Both the position numbers and the translations under genes were made by a program. Shown here piece after piece: positions 27,768 through 36,654 of a stretch of DNA of 64,000 bases. The stretch is from contig NZ_KB898647.1 in assembly GCF_000377665.1 (NCBI RefSeq), positions 313,559 through 377,558 of the forward strand, in the 5' to 3' direction. The notes under the pieces were generated by a model. The model did no database searches and was not told the origin of the DNA. It saw only the letters and a program-made list of their open reading frames with translations. This DNA is from Vreelandella zhanjiangensis DSM 21076. Its GTDB lineage: Bacteria > Pseudomonadota > Gammaproteobacteria > Pseudomonadales > Halomonadaceae. Positions within the stretch are counted from its first letter, which is position 1; each line of letters starts with the position of its first letter.

Positions 27768-28475
27768 ATGTTCAAGGATTTTTACGCGCAACGCGGAGAG
27801 TACATCGTGATCTCTGCAGAGCAGGCCAGCCGTTTCGCTAAAGGCGTGGCTGGCGATTACAACCCCATTCATAATCCGGATGCGCGTCGTTTCTGCGTGC
27901 CTGGTGACTTGCTATTCGCACTGATACTCGTCAAATTTGGGTTGTCGCGGCAAATGGAATTTCGCTTCACCAATATGGTGAGTGCTGATACGCCGCTGCT
28001 GTTTAGTGAAGCAGATAACGGTGAGCTACACGTATCTGACGAGAGCGGCAAGTGCTACCTGCAGGTGGTTCGCAGTGGTGAAACAACCTTTGATGAAACC
28101 GCTATTGAAGCATTTGCGCGCTGCTATGTGGCTTTTTCTGGGAAAAACTTTCCTCACTATTTAAAGCCGTTAATGGAGCAGCACGGGGTAATGTTTAACC
28201 CCAAACGTCCGCTGGTAATTTACGACAGCATGGGATTCTCGCTGGAGCGTTTAGATGGGTTTAACCCTAACCTTGCGTTAACGCGATCATCGCTGGATGT
28301 TCAGGGTAAACGGGCGGATGCGCTGCTTGAGTTTTCCATTGAGTCGGCGGGAGATGCGGTAGGAGTCGGCTCTAAAAAGTTGGTGGTTAGCGGCCTATGT
28401 CATTACGACGCCAGCGAAATGGCGGCAATCGTCGATGAGTTCTACCGGCTTAAAGCGGCTTACGAAGTAGCCTGA
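27768..28475 (+). CDS. DUF3581 family protein
   Basis: A 235-residue cytosolic protein starting MFKDFYAQRGEYIVISAEQASRFAKGVAGDYNPIHNPDARRFCVPGDLLFALIL. The DYNPIHNPDARRF stretch recalls the hydratase motif of MaoC/hot-dog proteins. I recognise it as DUF3581, widespread in gammaproteobacteria with no proven function. I chose ATG 27768 because upstream starts (27693) lie in the divergent promoter region and give a non-conserved leader. Divergent from the AsmA-like gene. Confidence 0.7.
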   Translation: MFKDFYAQRGEYIVISAEQASRFAKGVAGDYNPIHNPDARRFCVPGDLLFALILVKFGLSRQMEFRFTNMVSADTPLLFSEADNGELHVSDESGKCYLQVVRSGETTFDETAIEAFARCYVAFSGKNFPHYLKPLMEQHGVMFNPKRPLVIYDSMGFSLERLDGFNPNLALTRSSLDVQGKRADALLEFSIESAGDAVGVGSKKLVVSGLCHYDASEMAAIVDEFYRLKAAYEVA

Positions 28476-28506
28476 ACAATTCTTGCGATGCGTTTCTATT
28501 CAAGCC

Positions 28507-28537
28507 AATAGCCACCTGCACCGAGCAGGTGGCTATT
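28507..28537. terminator. Bidirectional hairpin between convergent genes
   Basis: AATAGCCACCTGC and GCAGGTGGCTATT form a perfect 13-bp stem with loop ACCGA. It lies between the DUF3581 stop (28475) and the nhaP2 stop (28549). No long T-run is present, but position and stem strength fit a shared terminator. Confidence 0.65.
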
Positions 28538-28548
28538 ACGCATAGCGG

Positions 28549-30288
28549 TTAGCCTGGCATGTTTGCCGGCGCCAGCGTTGGTTGGATGTGCGTTACGCCT
28601 ACGGTGGTAATACGCCCCTCGAGTACCCCCAATACAGATAACACCACATCGCCTAGTACTAGTTCATCGCCTTCGCTTGGGCTATCGGGCAGGCGTTCAT
28701 GCAGTAGCGTATCCAGCGTGCAGGCCATATCACCATCCAACGTCAGGCCATACGAGTGAAGGACTTCGCCGACACTGGTGCTTCCCTTAAGGCGTAAGGT
28801 TTGATCAGGAAATTCGCCGTTGGGAATACTTGCGCCCTCAGCAAACACGTAGTTCACAAAAGGCCGAATGTCAGGACGTAACACGACAAACAGATGATCG
28901 CCTGGCTGAAGTAGCGTTGAGCCACGCGGCGGGATGACATCCTTGCCGCGTGTGACCATCGCCACCACCGTGCCATCCGGTAGCGCAATTTGCGATAACC
29001 GTCGATTGGCGGCCCTTGCGGTATCGCCTAAGCGATACTCCACAATATCAGCATCAACATCTTCCAGTGCCGTAATTTCAAGGCTCGCGGCAGGCATAAT
29101 GGGCGGTGCGACGGTAAGACCTAATTTACGCGCCACATAGGGAAGGGTTGTGCCTTGAAGGGTAGCGGAGATTAACACCACGAAGAAAACCACGTTGAAG
29201 ATAAGCTCCGCGCCTTCCAGACCAAAGATCAGTGGAAATATAGCCAGAATAATAGGCACTGAGCCACGTAGGCCTACCCAGGCAACCAACCCGGTTTCAC
29301 GGTTGGTAAAGCCAAACATTTTAAGAATGGGCGTAACCGCAAGCGGGCGGGCCACCAGGATTAAAATGGCCGCGATCATCAGGCCTTCAAGCCATACGTC
29401 CAGCAGTGACATGGGATTGATAAGCAGGCCGAGCACAACGAACATGACGATCTGGCTCATCCACGCCAAGCCATCATGAAACAGGAAGGTACTGCGCTGA
29501 AAAGCGATGCGACGGTTACCGATCATCACCCCCGCCACGAAGATCGCCAGAAAGCCGCTACCCCCAAGATTAGCTGCGACACCAAAGGCAAATAGGCCAC
29601 AGGCTGCCACCAGCACGGGATAAAGCCCTGAGGTTACCAGTTGGATGCGATTGATTATTTGAACCGATGCCCAGCCCACTAGTAAACCTACGACGCCGCC
29701 AACCCCGATCTGCATCACGAACAGCTTCAATAAGCCCACGCCAAGCGGCATATCGTTAACCAGAACTTCAAGCAGTCCAATGGTCAAGAAAATCGCCATA
29801 GGGTCGTTCGAGGCGCTTTCGATTTCAAGCGTCGATTTAAGCCGTTTGTTGATATGGATATCGGCATTACGCAGCAGCGAAAAAACGGCCGCCGCATCGG
29901 TCGACCCCACGATGGCGCCCAACAATAACCCATCGAGCAGCGGCAGATTAAGAATATAGGCCGCTGCTGCGCCTGTAATCATTGATGTAATGAGGACCCC
30001 AACCGTTGCCAGTAAGGATGCGGGTTTCCAAACCATGCGAATTGAAGCCATCGGCGTTTGTAGACCGCCGTCGAATAGAATCATGGCCAGTGCCAAGGTG
30101 CCCAGGGCGTGTGCCAAAATAGGGTTATCAAAGCTGATCCCGCCAATACCCGCTTCCCCAGCCAGCATGCCGGTTCCCAGGAACAGAACCAGCACAGGCA
30201 TACCCAAGCGGGCCGAGAGTTTGCTTGAGATAATGCCGATCAGCAGCAGGATAGCTGCCATTAAAATAAGTTGATCCACCTGAAACAT
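28549..30288 (-). CDS. nhaP2: Potassium/proton antiporter, NhaP2/CvrA type
   Basis: A 579-residue CPA1 antiporter. About 12 membrane helices (residues 1-400) include ILFDGGLQTPMASIRMVWKP and the ion-site region GAIVGSTDAAAVFSLL, with SASNDPMAIFL containing the functional ND pair. A TrkA-C/RCK-C domain (about 410-480, PPRGSTLLQPGDHLFVVLRPD) follows, then a CorC/HlyC-like tail (DELVLGDVVLSVLGVLEGRITTVG). NhaP2 proteins extrude K+ (and Na+) in exchange for protons and are regulated by the cytosolic RCK domain. This fits life in saline media. Confidence 0.88.
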   Translation of the reverse strand: MFQVDQLILMAAILLLIGIISSKLSARLGMPVLVLFLGTGMLAGEAGIGGISFDNPILAHALGTLALAMILFDGGLQTPMASIRMVWKPASLLATVGVLITSMITGAAAAYILNLPLLDGLLLGAIVGSTDAAAVFSLLRNADIHINKRLKSTLEIESASNDPMAIFLTIGLLEVLVNDMPLGVGLLKLFVMQIGVGGVVGLLVGWASVQIINRIQLVTSGLYPVLVAACGLFAFGVAANLGGSGFLAIFVAGVMIGNRRIAFQRSTFLFHDGLAWMSQIVMFVVLGLLINPMSLLDVWLEGLMIAAILILVARPLAVTPILKMFGFTNRETGLVAWVGLRGSVPIILAIFPLIFGLEGAELIFNVVFFVVLISATLQGTTLPYVARKLGLTVAPPIMPAASLEITALEDVDADIVEYRLGDTARAANRRLSQIALPDGTVVAMVTRGKDVIPPRGSTLLQPGDHLFVVLRPDIRPFVNYVFAEGASIPNGEFPDQTLRLKGSTSVGEVLHSYGLTLDGDMACTLDTLLHERLPDSPSEGDELVLGDVVLSVLGVLEGRITTVGVTHIQPTLAPANMPG

Positions 30289-30993
30289 ACGCGCTTCCTA
30301 GCAAACGATATAAATGGGCGCCGCGTTTAAACCGTGGTGCCATGCAGTAATGAAATTCTGGGAGTACGCTAATCGGTTAGGCAGCCGGAGGCGCGCGGCT
30401 AGGTGGAAGGCATCTGGATAGGCTATCTGCCCGTGGCGTAATTGAACGCGACAGAACACAACTGCCTGAGCGGGCGAGGACAACCTGTGCTGCATAAGCA
30501 GGCAAGGCCGCATCGCCCGTCTCCCCGTCATTAGTCTCGGCGGTCAGGGGCTTGCTGCTGCGAATTCGTAATGAATGGCTCTGCGTTGCCAGCGGCAGTA
30601 GCGCTTCGCGCTGATCGGCATGCGTGGGTGAAGTGTTGACGCCGGTAGCAATAGCGGCCGGAGAAGATGGAGTGGCGCACCAGAGCAGCAGGGTCAGAAT
30701 GCACAGACCGGCATGGCTCAGCTTGTGGGTAATCACCGAAGTGAAGGCTTGTTTCTGATAAGGCAAAGCGCCATCTCCATAGTCGTACGCTTTATCATCC
30801 TTTATTGGCAAGGCAGGTCAAGCGGTTAAGCGCACGCTCGCGATTTCTTTTTTTGCTGTGTCATTGCCAGTCAGCAATTGCATTAATAGCTAATTGACGT
30901 TTACGTCAACTTGCTGCTATACCCTGTTCACACCGCAAAGGCAGTGATAATGACTGTCTCTACAACGAACAATCATAAGACAGGAGCAACGCA
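30289..30993. other. 700-bp intergenic region, possible small exported protein
   Basis: This is the gap between the divergent nhaP2 and mmsA starts. On the minus strand, 30811-30377 is open for 144 codons from a TTG. It contains a hydrophobic stretch like a signal peptide (LCILTLLLWCATPSSPAAIA) and a Thr/Ser/Ala-rich remainder with no motif I know. No good ribosome site is visible. It may be a poorly conserved exported protein or a chance ORF. The mmsA promoter occupies the right end. Confidence 0.35.
30894..30922 (+). promoter_or_regulatory. mmsA promoter overlapping a TTGACGT-N2-ACGTCAA dyad
   Basis: TTGACGTTTACGTCAA (30894-30909) is a perfect 7-bp inverted repeat. Its first six bases also form a consensus -35 (TTGACG), and CTATAC at 30917-30922 gives a -10 with 17-bp spacing. 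A regulator binding this dyad would block RNA polymerase. The gene starts 72 nt downstream. Confidence 0.6.
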
Positions 30994-32493
30994 ATGGCCG
31001 TTCGCGAAATTTCCATGATCATTGATGGTCAGGCCGTCCCGTCACAGAGTCAGGAATGGCGTGATGTGGTTAATCCAGCGACTCAGGAAGTGGTGGCCCG
31101 GGTACCTTTTTGTACTGCAGAAGAGGTAGAGCGCGCGATTGCCAGTGCGCAGGAGGCCTTTAAAGAGTGGCGCAAAGTCCCGCTTGGCAAACGTATGCGT
31201 ATCATGCTGACACTGCAGGCGTTGATTCGTGACAATACCGATGAGCTGGCCGCTTTAATCACTGAAGAGCATGGCAAAACACTGCCAGATGCTAAAGGCG
31301 AAGTGGGGCGCGGTTTAGAAGTGGTTGAGCATGCCTGCTCGATTACCTCGCTTCAGCTAGGTGAAGTGGCGGCAAACGCCGCAAGTGAAGTAGATGTCTA
31401 TACGCTTCACCAGCCGCTAGGTGTTGGTGCGGGTATTACCGCATTTAATTTTCCCATTATGCTGCCCTGCTTCATGTTTCCGCTGGCCATTGCCACGGGC
31501 AACACGTTTGTCTTGAAACCCTCTGAGCAGGATCCGAGCTCTACCATGCGCCTGGTGGAACTGGCCCATGAGGCTGGCGTGCCGCCGGGCGTGTTAAACG
31601 TTGTGCATGGCGGCCCCGAGGTTGCTAATCAAATCGCTGATCACCCAACGATCAAAGCCCTGTCATTTATTGGTTCAACCCATGTGGGGTCGCTGCTTTA
31701 CAAGCGGGCGGCTGATGCGGGCAAGCGCATGCAAGCCATGATGGGCGCGAAAAATCACTGTGTGGTGATGCCTGATGCGAACCGCAGCCAGGCGATCAAT
31801 AACCTGCTGGGGTCGGCGTTTGGCGCCGCTGGACAGCGCTGTATGGCCAATTCCGTCTTAGTGCTGGTAGGTGAGGCGCGCCAGTGGATTGACGATATCG
31901 TGGAAGCCGCGCGCCAGATGAAAGTCGGCCCAGGCACTCAGCAGGATGCCGATTTAGGACCACTCGTATCACCCGCTGCCCGGGATCGTGTGCTGCGTTT
32001 AATTGAAGCGGGTGAAAAGGAAGGCGCCAATCTGCTGGTCGATGGGCGCAACTGCCAAGTAGAGGGCTACCCAAATGGCAACTTTGTCGGACCGACGCTC
32101 TTTACCGACGTGACGGCGGAAATGACAATTTACCGCGAAGAGATTTTTGGCCCCGTACTCTGCGTCGTCAATGTGGAAACGCTTGATGAGGCGATTGCGT
32201 TTATCAATGCCAACCCTAATGGTAACGGCACTTCTATCTTTACTAACTCCGGCTGGGTGGCGCGCCGTTTTGAAACGGATATCGATGTAGGGCAGGTGGG
32301 AATTAATGTGCCGATTCCGGTGCCCGTTGCTTACTTTAGCTTTACCGGCTCGCGGGCCTCAAAACTGGGCGATCTAGGTCCTAACGGTAAGCAGGCTATT
32401 GCGTTTTGGACACAGACCAAAACAGTAACCGCGCGCTGGTTCGAGCCTGAAAATGTTTCCAGCGGTATCAATAGCACTATCTCATTAAGCTAG
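30994..32493 (+). CDS. mmsA: CoA-acylating methylmalonate-semialdehyde dehydrogenase
   Basis: A 499-residue aldehyde dehydrogenase of the MmsA class, which converts methylmalonate (or malonate) semialdehyde plus CoA and NAD to propionyl-CoA (or acetyl-CoA) in valine, inositol and beta-alanine breakdown. Class features are GVGAGITAFNFPIMLPCFMFPLAIA, MMGAKNHCVVMPDA (Asn-containing in place of the usual general-base Glu motif) and GQRCMANS with Cys283. An AGGAG site precedes ATG 30994. It stands alone, without mmsB or an aminotransferase, between a dyad-bearing promoter and a very strong terminator. Confidence 0.93.
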   Translation: MAVREISMIIDGQAVPSQSQEWRDVVNPATQEVVARVPFCTAEEVERAIASAQEAFKEWRKVPLGKRMRIMLTLQALIRDNTDELAALITEEHGKTLPDAKGEVGRGLEVVEHACSITSLQLGEVAANAASEVDVYTLHQPLGVGAGITAFNFPIMLPCFMFPLAIATGNTFVLKPSEQDPSSTMRLVELAHEAGVPPGVLNVVHGGPEVANQIADHPTIKALSFIGSTHVGSLLYKRAADAGKRMQAMMGAKNHCVVMPDANRSQAINNLLGSAFGAAGQRCMANSVLVLVGEARQWIDDIVEAARQMKVGPGTQQDADLGPLVSPAARDRVLRLIEAGEKEGANLLVDGRNCQVEGYPNGNFVGPTLFTDVTAEMTIYREEIFGPVLCVVNVETLDEAIAFINANPNGNGTSIFTNSGWVARRFETDIDVGQVGINVPIPVPVAYFSFTGSRASKLGDLGPNGKQAIAFWTQTKTVTARWFEPENVSSGINSTISLS

Positions 32494-32611
32494 TAACCGT
32501 GTTTTAAGACCTTGTTTTGAAACTTTTTTTTGAAACTATGTTTCATTACGTCAGAAGCCATTGAGATTGTGATTGCGCTGAAGCTTCAACCGACCCTTAA
32601 CGCGTTTAACT

Positions 32612-32649
32612 AACCACCACGGGCCCCTCTTTAGGGGCCCGTGGTGGTT
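32612..32649. terminator. Very strong bidirectional terminator hairpin
   Basis: A perfect 17-bp stem (32612-32628 with 32633-32649) closes a 4-nt CTTT loop. AA/TT ends on both sides allow termination on either strand. It separates the convergent mmsA and the minus-strand unknown gene. Confidence 0.85.
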
Positions 32650-32658
32650 TAGAGCGTA

Positions 32659-33351
32659 TTAAAAGTCCTGCAGCATGTTGAAGCTTTCCTCGAGCAGCTT
32701 TTCAATAGGGTTAAGCTGACTCTCATGCAGAACAAGTAGCGAGGGCGATGCTTTTACCTGCCCGCTAAGTGGCACCAACAATGCGAACTCACCCTCCTCC
32801 AGATGAAACTCATGGATTTCACGCGGACCATGCGGTGTTTGACACTGTGAGCAGCGATAAACGTCGTCTTCCCCATATACCAGGCGGTGATACATTTTAA
32901 ACAGCGTATAAAGGGCGAGCCCACCTTCAAACGCGGGCCAGCTTGCCGGCGTTTTTTGTATATCATCGGCTAACATTTGCCCTTCAGCCTTGGCATCGGC
33001 GATGGCATGGGCAAGAGGATCCGCTAAAACGGTCGGGTTTTCTGACGGAAGTGGAGTATTTTGTTTAGCGGCTTTCTCAAAGTATTTTACGATGCGCTTA
33101 AAATCATCCAGATCATGCAGAGCGTAGTCGGCGTGCTGCAGATCATCGGGTTCAAAGCCGCCGTTTTCCCAGCCATGAATGACGCGAAGCGTCATATCCC
33201 CGCGTGCCATGGGGCGCGCCAACAGCATATATAGCATCACACGAACATGAAGCTGGCGCTCATCGGTATTGTTTTCAAATGCACGATAAGGGGCAGCAAA
33301 CAGAACATGGAGTCGACCTGGGGTATGCTCTTTGGCTTCGGTATACGACAT
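32659..33351 (-). CDS. Conserved-looking protein of unknown function
   Basis: A 230-residue, probably cytosolic protein that I do not recognise. It starts MSYTEAKEHTPGRLHVLFAAPYRAFEN. ATG 33351 is taken over upstream starts because the upstream extension is atypical. The middle is acidic and helical (DLQHADYALHDLDDFKRIVKYFEKAAK), and a CSQC pair in YRCSQCQTPHGPREIHEF could hold a metal if paired across a dimer. The C-terminus is helical. No membrane segment or signal peptide. It is monocistronic, between the mmsA terminator and a riboswitch-controlled gene. Confidence 0.7.
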   Translation of the reverse strand: MSYTEAKEHTPGRLHVLFAAPYRAFENNTDERQLHVRVMLYMLLARPMARGDMTLRVIHGWENGGFEPDDLQHADYALHDLDDFKRIVKYFEKAAKQNTPLPSENPTVLADPLAHAIADAKAEGQMLADDIQKTPASWPAFEGGLALYTLFKMYHRLVYGEDDVYRCSQCQTPHGPREIHEFHLEEGEFALLVPLSGQVKASPSLLVLHESQLNPIEKLLEESFNMLQDF

Positions 33352-33670
33352 GGCAATTTTCCTATGCGCGCGCCACAGGTATATCCACACGGCGCTCTTG
33401 GCATTGTTAGTTTTTAATAGCGCGAACGGCGGTAAACCGGTTTTATCCTGCAATGCCGCTATGAGAGTAATGCTCTAAGTTTTTATTAGTTTAAGCAACG
33501 TTATAGCTAATGAATAGGAGAAGTAAGCCCGTTTCCTTTGAGCTATTTAGCGCATAGCATTAATAGCCGCAGCGGCGAGAGGGTGTATCGCTATTCAGTT
33601 CTTAAGGCCAGTTTTTAAGATCAGCTTTGACGATTCGCTTTATTTCACTCAGCATACGCTCTCAATTCAC
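33352..33670. other. Intergenic region upstream of the TPP riboswitch
   Basis: About 320 bp between the divergent unknown gene and the thiamine aptamer. It should hold both promoters. No ORF, RNA or repeat is convincing in it. Confidence 0.5.
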
Positions 33671-33761
33671 TGTCGCCAGGGGAGCCACATGGGTGGCTGA
33701 GAATGCTGTTAGGCAGACCCTGGAACCTGATCCGGTTAGAACCGGCGGAGGAAGTGCGACA
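33671..33761 (+). promoter_or_regulatory. TPP (THI-box) riboswitch
   Basis: The aptamer shows the conserved elements GGGGAGCC, GGCTGAGAA (33695-33703) and ACCCTGGAACCTGATCCGG (33717-33735). The closing stem P1 pairs TGTCGC (33671-33676) with GCGACA (33756-33761), which includes the A of the downstream ATG. The GGAGGAA ribosome site at 33747-33753 lies just inside. Thiamine pyrophosphate binding should therefore hide the ribosome site and start codon, giving translational repression of the symporter gene. Confidence 0.93.
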
Positions 33762-35146
33762 TGCCATACCTTACGTCAGCCGTGCTGGGCGCGGCGCTCT
33801 GCTGCTTTGCATTTTTAGGTCTTAACGCCCGCGGGCGAAAAGATTCATTGGATGACTATGTCACCGCGCGAAACTCACAAACCAGCACTACGCTTGGGCT
33901 GTCTTTTGTTGCCTCTGGGATGGGTGCATGGATATTGTTTGCGCCGCCAGAAATTGGCGCCTTTGTCGGCCCGCTGGCACTCGCGGGCTATGCTCTTGGT
34001 TCTGCGCTCCCGTTTATCGTCCTGGGCATTTATGGCCCGGCTATTCGTCGCGCCTTACCTGAAGGGCGCAGCATTGCGGAGTTTGCCGAAGCTTGCTATG
34101 GCCGGGGCGTACGCCACTGGGTAACGTTGGTTTCAGTGGTTTATATGGCGTGCTTCTTGGCCGCTGAATTAACCGCCATCGGGGCCATTACATCACTGCT
34201 TTCTGATGTGCCGCCGAGCTGGGTGATTATTGGCGTTACCCTCGCTACGCTGCTTTACACGGTAAGCGGCGGGCTGCGCGCAAGCCTTGCGACCGATCGC
34301 TGGCAGGCATGGCTACTGGTTGCCCTATTGGTGATCGTTTCAAGCGTCACCCTGTGGCGCCTGCCTGCAATGCCCAGTGGTTCAGTGCTGCCTTCTATTC
34401 CCACTTCCAGTGCGCTGAGTGTGGCGTTAACGCTGGTGATTGCGGTCACTGCGGCCAATCTTTTTCATCAGGGCTATTGGCAGCGGGTATGGGCCGCGCG
34501 TGATAATCAAAGCTTGGAACGGGGCGCCTGGGTGGGAGGAATTGCTACGGTCGTTATCGTAATGGTGATTGGTGGTTTGGGCATGATGGCCGCCATGAGT
34601 GGAATAGCGCTTGGTGAACCGCCAATGCCTTTTTTTGCGCTATTGAATAACGCACCATCTTGGGTAGCCATGGCAGCCTTGGTGCTGGCGGTCACGCTGG
34701 TGGCGTCCAGTGTGGATACACTGCAAAGTGGTATCGCCTCGCTGATTGTGTCGCGCAGTGAACAGCCTGGTGTTTCCATAGCCCTTACGCGCTGGATGAC
34801 CGTCTTGCTCATGGTGCCTGTGGTGGTTATCGCGCTTCAGGGACTGTCAGTCTTACGCCTTTTTTTAATCGCCGATTTATTATGCGCCGCCATTGTTGTG
34901 CCTGTTCTGCTGGGGTTATGGCGACGCATGACGCCGCTTGCTGCTATCGGCGGCGGCTTGGCTGGACTACTTGGCGCCATCTTGCCAGGATGGCTCAGCC
35001 AGCAAAGCCTAAGCGCCGGGGTAATGGCCGCAAGCTTTCCGGGAAGTATTCCTACCCTAGGCCCGTTTTTAGGAGCATTGTTAGCCTCCACCTTGGTAAG
35101 CGTGGTGCTTGCGTATGTCACGAGCAATAAGGCGGTTGGGCAGTAA
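33761..35146 (+). CDS. SSS-family transporter under thiamine control, probable thiamine or pyrimidine-precursor uptake
   Basis: A 461-residue sodium:solute symporter with about 13 membrane helices. It has LDDYVTARNSQTSTTLGLSFVASGMGAWILFAPPEIGAF at the start and VTLVASSVDTLQSGIASLIVS near the usual sodium-site region. The TPP riboswitch directly overlapping its start indicates a role in thiamine economy. Known TPP-regulated SSS members (called ThiV in comparative genomics, as I recall) are predicted to import thiamine or its HMP precursor. The substrate is inferred from regulation alone. No other thiamine gene is adjacent. Confidence 0.85.
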   Translation: MPYLTSAVLGAALCCFAFLGLNARGRKDSLDDYVTARNSQTSTTLGLSFVASGMGAWILFAPPEIGAFVGPLALAGYALGSALPFIVLGIYGPAIRRALPEGRSIAEFAEACYGRGVRHWVTLVSVVYMACFLAAELTAIGAITSLLSDVPPSWVIIGVTLATLLYTVSGGLRASLATDRWQAWLLVALLVIVSSVTLWRLPAMPSGSVLPSIPTSSALSVALTLVIAVTAANLFHQGYWQRVWAARDNQSLERGAWVGGIATVVIVMVIGGLGMMAAMSGIALGEPPMPFFALLNNAPSWVAMAALVLAVTLVASSVDTLQSGIASLIVSRSEQPGVSIALTRWMTVLLMVPVVVIALQGLSVLRLFLIADLLCAAIVVPVLLGLWRRMTPLAAIGGGLAGLLGAILPGWLSQQSLSAGVMAASFPGSIPTLGPFLGALLASTLVSVVLAYVTSNKAVGQ

Positions 35147-35201
35147 GAATTATTTCACGCTATGATGGACAAAACACCTAACGACCTGGGTGAAGCATTT
35201 A

Positions 35202-36605
35202 ATGAGTTATCCCATACCGTCAAATGAAAAAGCACGCTTAGAGGCACTTTATGAGCTTAAGCTGCTCGATACGCCCAGCGAGCCAGTGTTTGACCGTATT
35301 ACCCGGCTTGCCGCAAAGCTGCTTGATGTACCGGCCGTCACGGTTACCCTGATTGATGCCAAACGTCAGTGGTTTAAATCACGTGTGGGGCTGGATATTC
35401 ATGAAACGCCGCGTGATATCGCCTTTTGCGCCTACCCGGTGGCCGAGTCTGCCCCCTTGGTCGTGGAGAATGCCTGCCTTGATAGCCGGTTTGCGCATAA
35501 CCCTCTGGTGGCCAAGCCCGACGGGATACGTTTTTACGCGGGATTACCACTCAAAACCACTCAGGGATTGGTGCTAGGCACGCTCTGCACCATAGATAAC
35601 AAGCCACGAACGCTTAGCAAAGATGAGTTTTCCACGCTGCAGGATCTTGCCGATATTGTGACCGAGGAAGTTCAACTCCGCGAGCGGCTCAACCGTGAGA
35701 AAAAAGATAAAGAGGCCTCTCAGAAGGCCTTAGCTAAGCTTCATCATAGCCTTGAACAGCAAATCGAACAGCGTACTCACGAACTCAAGTTGGTCATTGA
35801 AACGGCTTACGACGCCTATGTGAGCGTTGATGCAAACGACTGCGTATTGGACTGGAATCTGGCGGCCACTACCATGTTTGGCTGGTCACGCGAGCAGGCG
35901 TTGGGCAAGCCAATTAGCCAGTTGATGCTGCCAGATGGTTTACCCTGTGGGGCCGAGAATGTGCCGGTGACTCACTTTGCACACCGATCAGATGGCAGCC
36001 GCTTGCCGGTTGAGATTCGCTTTAAATCGCTCTCCTTTCACGGCAGACAATGGCGTAGCCTGTTTATCCACGATATTAGCGAACGCCAGCAGCTTGAACG
36101 CTTGCGTGACCAGCAGGCGCGCGAAGATGCACTAACCAAGTTGGCCAATCGCCGGGCGCTGGATGAACGCTTGCCTGACGCCATGGCTCGCGTGCGACGC
36201 TCACAAAAACCGTTAGCCGTACTGTTTATGGATCTGGATAGCTTTAAGCAGGTTAACGATAATTACGGCCATGCGGTTGGCGATGAGCTGCTACGCGAAA
36301 TAGCCAAGCGATTAACGGCCTCCGCCCGGGAAACCGACTTTGTTGTACGTTGGGCCGGGGATGAGTTTGTCCTGCTGCTTGAGAGCGTTGCGCTGGATGC
36401 GATCGAACCTATAGCGCAAAAGCTCATTCATACTATTGAACAGCCGCTGCTCATTGGTGAGGCCGTGTTAAACGTAAGTACCAGCATTGGCGTTGCGGTT
36501 TATACGCCGGGCGCAGATGAAACGGCGCCAGAACTCCTTAAACGTGCCGATGTTGCGATGTATGAAGCAAAACGCGCGGGTAAAGCACAGGTTCGTATAG
36601 CATAG
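35202..36605 (+). CDS. GAF-PAS-GGDEF sensor diguanylate cyclase
   Basis: A 467-residue cytosolic protein without membrane helices. A GAF domain (about 20-160, PVFDRITRLAAKLLDVPAVTVTLIDAKRQWFKS) is followed by a coiled coil (about 160-200), a PAS domain (about 203-305, VIETAYDAYVSVDANDCVLDWN) and GGDEF (about 315-465). The active-site motif is AGDEF (about 385-389), a tolerated variant. The I-site RETD is intact, so it is probably an active, product-inhibited cyclase. ATG 35202 is preferred to GTG 35190, which overlaps the likely ribosome site. Confidence 0.87.
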   Translation: MSYPIPSNEKARLEALYELKLLDTPSEPVFDRITRLAAKLLDVPAVTVTLIDAKRQWFKSRVGLDIHETPRDIAFCAYPVAESAPLVVENACLDSRFAHNPLVAKPDGIRFYAGLPLKTTQGLVLGTLCTIDNKPRTLSKDEFSTLQDLADIVTEEVQLRERLNREKKDKEASQKALAKLHHSLEQQIEQRTHELKLVIETAYDAYVSVDANDCVLDWNLAATTMFGWSREQALGKPISQLMLPDGLPCGAENVPVTHFAHRSDGSRLPVEIRFKSLSFHGRQWRSLFIHDISERQQLERLRDQQAREDALTKLANRRALDERLPDAMARVRRSQKPLAVLFMDLDSFKQVNDNYGHAVGDELLREIAKRLTASARETDFVVRWAGDEFVLLLESVALDAIEPIAQKLIHTIEQPLLIGEAVLNVSTSIGVAVYTPGADETAPELLKRADVAMYEAKRAGKAQVRIA

Positions 36606-36654
36606 TTACGTATAGCGTAAGCTGCGTATTACTCTAAAGAATTCAAGGAAGATT

